From Holacanthus passer (taxonomy: Eukaryota; Chordata; Actinopteri; Pomacanthidae): a stretch of DNA of 64,000 bases. Location of the stretch: assembly GCA_025331565.1 (NCBI GenBank), contig JAFREQ010000026.1:434001-498000 (forward strand). Direction: 5' to 3'. Positions 62,001 through 64,000 of the stretch are shown here, piece by piece; within the stretch, counting starts at the first letter, position 1, and every line of letters starts with the position of its first letter. The translations under genes were made by a program, and so were the position numbers. Under the pieces are notes generated by a model. It saw only the letters and a program-made list of their open reading frames with translations. It searched no databases and was not told the DNA's origin.

Positions 62001-64000
62001 GCGTTGAGAAGCTGCACGAGATGAAGGGGCACTGGAGGCATTTTTGAGGTGAGCTGGGAGGGGTGGGGAGCGGGGGCGTGTTATGGACCTTTCAGAGGAC
62101 CTAGTTGCCTGAACCGACATGTGAAAAGGAGACAACAAACATTTCAGCGAGTTAATGATTGAAAAACAATATCACCACCAACAGCAGGTTTACTGAGCTA
62201 GTATTTGCCCATGTTGTTGAGAATCATTATGAACGAACCAGACACCGATTGACAATTACAGGAACTTGTCAATTATTATTAATATTATTATTAGAACAAT
62301 AAAATGACAAAGAATTGAGTAAAAGAAATTTAATAAATTAGCAACAAAAGTGTAATTTTCAGCACAGATGCTGTAGTTTAACTGTACTTTGAGAGCACAC
62401 ACAATTTTCTCTCATTTTTTTCCACACTTTCTATAAATTAGTACATATTTTGAGGTGTGCTTTTTTTAATACAAAAAGACCATTTTTCCACTATTAACAT
62501 TACTAAAAACATTAAAATATGCTAAGTGTAAAAAATAAATAACAAGATAAATTGGGGCTTCAAAGTTGAACTACAGCACAGTATGGGGCAGTTTGTACCT
62601 GAGAGGAGCTCTCTGTTGGTTTCATGCTGACCTCCAGTGGTAGCTTCTTTACATCTGCTGCAGACTTGATGGTACTGGTTTTCTGATAGGCATAATAAAT
62701 ACAATTTATTAGGACCTGATGTACATACACAAAACACAGAGTGACAGAACGAGACAGAAAGAAAAGAATAAGGTACCTGCAAGGCCTCCAGTTTCTCCTG
62801 CTGTTGTTTGATTTTCTCTGCCAGCTCTTTCTGTTTGTCTTCAGTTGTCTGCTTGTCTTTCTTCAGAACACCACATGGCAAATTCTGCTTCTGCTCAGGA
62901 GCGTCACACCTGAAAACAAAAAATACACATAGTGTGTAGGCTATAGAAACACTGCACTGATCACAAAACAGCACAGTATTGGCACAGTGACATAAGTGCC
63001 ATGCAGCACTTATAGTATGTTACATGGATAATTTCTCTTACTGTAGAGTGAATTGCGACTTTTAAAGTGATATCCTATAAAACACCTGTCTGTGTGTACC
63101 TTTCCTGTTTGCTGTCGGGGTTCATGAGACACACCCAACTGTCTGGGTAGCGTTTGTCCACAGCATCCATCTGGAATGGCAGTGTTCTCCACTTTAAACA
63201 TTTATCTGAAAATAAAGAGCAGGATCACAGAGTCAGAAAGTTTTTTGAGATACAGTATGTGTGTGAATGTTTCATGTGTGTATGGATCAGTAACTTACCA
63301 CACTGAATAGTAAGTGGTATCTCCATGGCGCGACGTCTCTTATATCTCGGCTCTGATGACGGAGGTGCAGACCAGCTGGCAGACAGATATCCAAACTCAT
63401 CCCAGAACTTCACTATGCCTTTCTGAGCTGCGTAACACACAGAGACAGTCAGCACTTCATGCAGCAGCAAGTTATTTATTAAAAAAAGTAAATGTTTAAA
63501 GAGGGTGTTTTTGAAGTAAACACTTTTGCACTTGTTCCTTACTGCAGCTCTGCAGGTGTTTGAACACAGTGATGATGCCACAGTGGGTATGTCCACTATT
63601 TATTACACAGTCTATGCTGTAGTTACTTTTTTGACTAGTTCAGGAGCTCAGTATTTCAGTCACTATACAACATTTTTTTTTAAATAAAATGCTGTAACAT
63701 CATTTTATCATATGAACTTGAGACATTTTATAGCAACTGGAGCAGAGTGATTTTACTCCTTTGACGGTGACATTTGGCAATTGTTGTAAGGCTTAATGAT
63801 TTCATTTTCAGGTCAGTTGCACAAAGAAATAGCAACAGCAATTCACAGAAACTCACCAATGTTAGTGTCCTTCCAGTACTGAGCCAAATGTTCCCCCATG
63901 GATTTCAATAAATGTCGATACTCCTTAGCATCTGCAAAGTCCTGTTTGTTGTGAGTAGGCTCTAGAACTAAATATGGGACATCCACTACTCCAACCACAC
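59004..64000 (-). CDS. morc2: MORC2 CW-type zinc finger chromatin ATPase (C-terminal part; gene continues past the window end)
   Basis: Nuclear GHKL-type ATPase that compacts chromatin and works with the HUSH silencing complex. Only the 3' exons are present; the ATPase head lies beyond 64000. Exons in coding order: 64000(partial)-63857, 63427-63299, 63205-63100, 62909-62777, 62682-62599, 62108-61863, 61718-61461, 60873-60754, 60423-60366, 60259-60121, 60032-59865, 59738-59645, 59391-59203 and 59072-59004. They give 644 whole codons plus stop. VDVPYLVLEPTHNKQDFADA and FWDEFGYLSASW are MORC family signatures. The CW finger reads CDKCLKWRTLPF...SWVCLMNP...ERC with all four Cys. A coiled coil (AEKIKQQQEKLEALQ), Pro/Lys-rich linker, poly-Glu block, chromo-like domain (VRVNKEWYTGKVIAVE) and C-terminal coiled coil ([20 protein letters not shown]) follow, ending IEDLLTKGD. 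The order and motifs match human MORC2 closely. Confidence 0.95.
61561..61642. repeat. (TCC)n-like trinucleotide repeat coding for a Glu/Asp run in Morc2
   Basis: On the minus strand this repeat lies within a morc2 exon and encodes about 27 mostly acidic residues (Glu with interspersed Asp and Ser). The plus-strand Pro/Ser-rich and minus-strand Arg-rich ORFs across it are wrong-frame readings of the same repeat. Confidence 0.9.

Overview
This is vertebrate nuclear DNA, almost certainly from a ray-finned (teleost) fish. The genes are split by many short introns with canonical splice sites, (CA)n/(TG)n microsatellites are abundant, and the proteins match vertebrate families. No bacterial, phage or plasmid features, CRISPR array, rRNA or tRNA were seen. 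No previously undescribed system was found. The unusual points are in gene structure, candidate regulatory sites and one retroelement relic.

Layout: 1-4.2 kb is non-coding DNA upstream of a T-box gene. A CpG-rich stretch at 4.2-6.1 kb holds probable non-coding 5' exons. A complete Tbx5 gene (+; coding 6856-16289) follows, with a long 3' UTR to about 17.95 kb. From 17.95 to 26.4 kb I see no gene, but there is a well-bounded solo LTR at 21669-22339. Then come cfap73/ccdc42b (+, 26.5-29.2 kb), iqcd/drc10 (-, 30.6-33.1 kb), tpcn1 (+, 33.9-43.5 kb), slc8b1 (-, 45.0-50.2 kb), a mitochondrial AidB-type acyl-CoA dehydrogenase (-, 51.4-56.6 kb) and the 3' two thirds of morc2 (-, 59.0 kb to beyond the window end).

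Exon structures were rebuilt by eye from splice consensus, reading phase and similarity to remembered vertebrate proteins. The spliced lengths stay in frame: Tbx5 530 aa, Iqcd 423 aa, Tpcn1 826 aa, Slc8b1 at least 550 aa, AidB-like ACAD 635 aa, Morc2 at least 644 aa and Cfap73 about 344 aa with an uncertain start. The block cfap73-iqcd-tpcn1-slc8b1 matches human 12q24.13. Two neighbours are motile-cilium genes and each carries an RFX X-box-like palindrome near its start. Tpcn1 (endolysosomal cation channel) and Slc8b1 (mitochondrial Na+/Ca2+ exchanger) both act in organellar ion handling, but their adjacency is inherited gene order rather than an operon.
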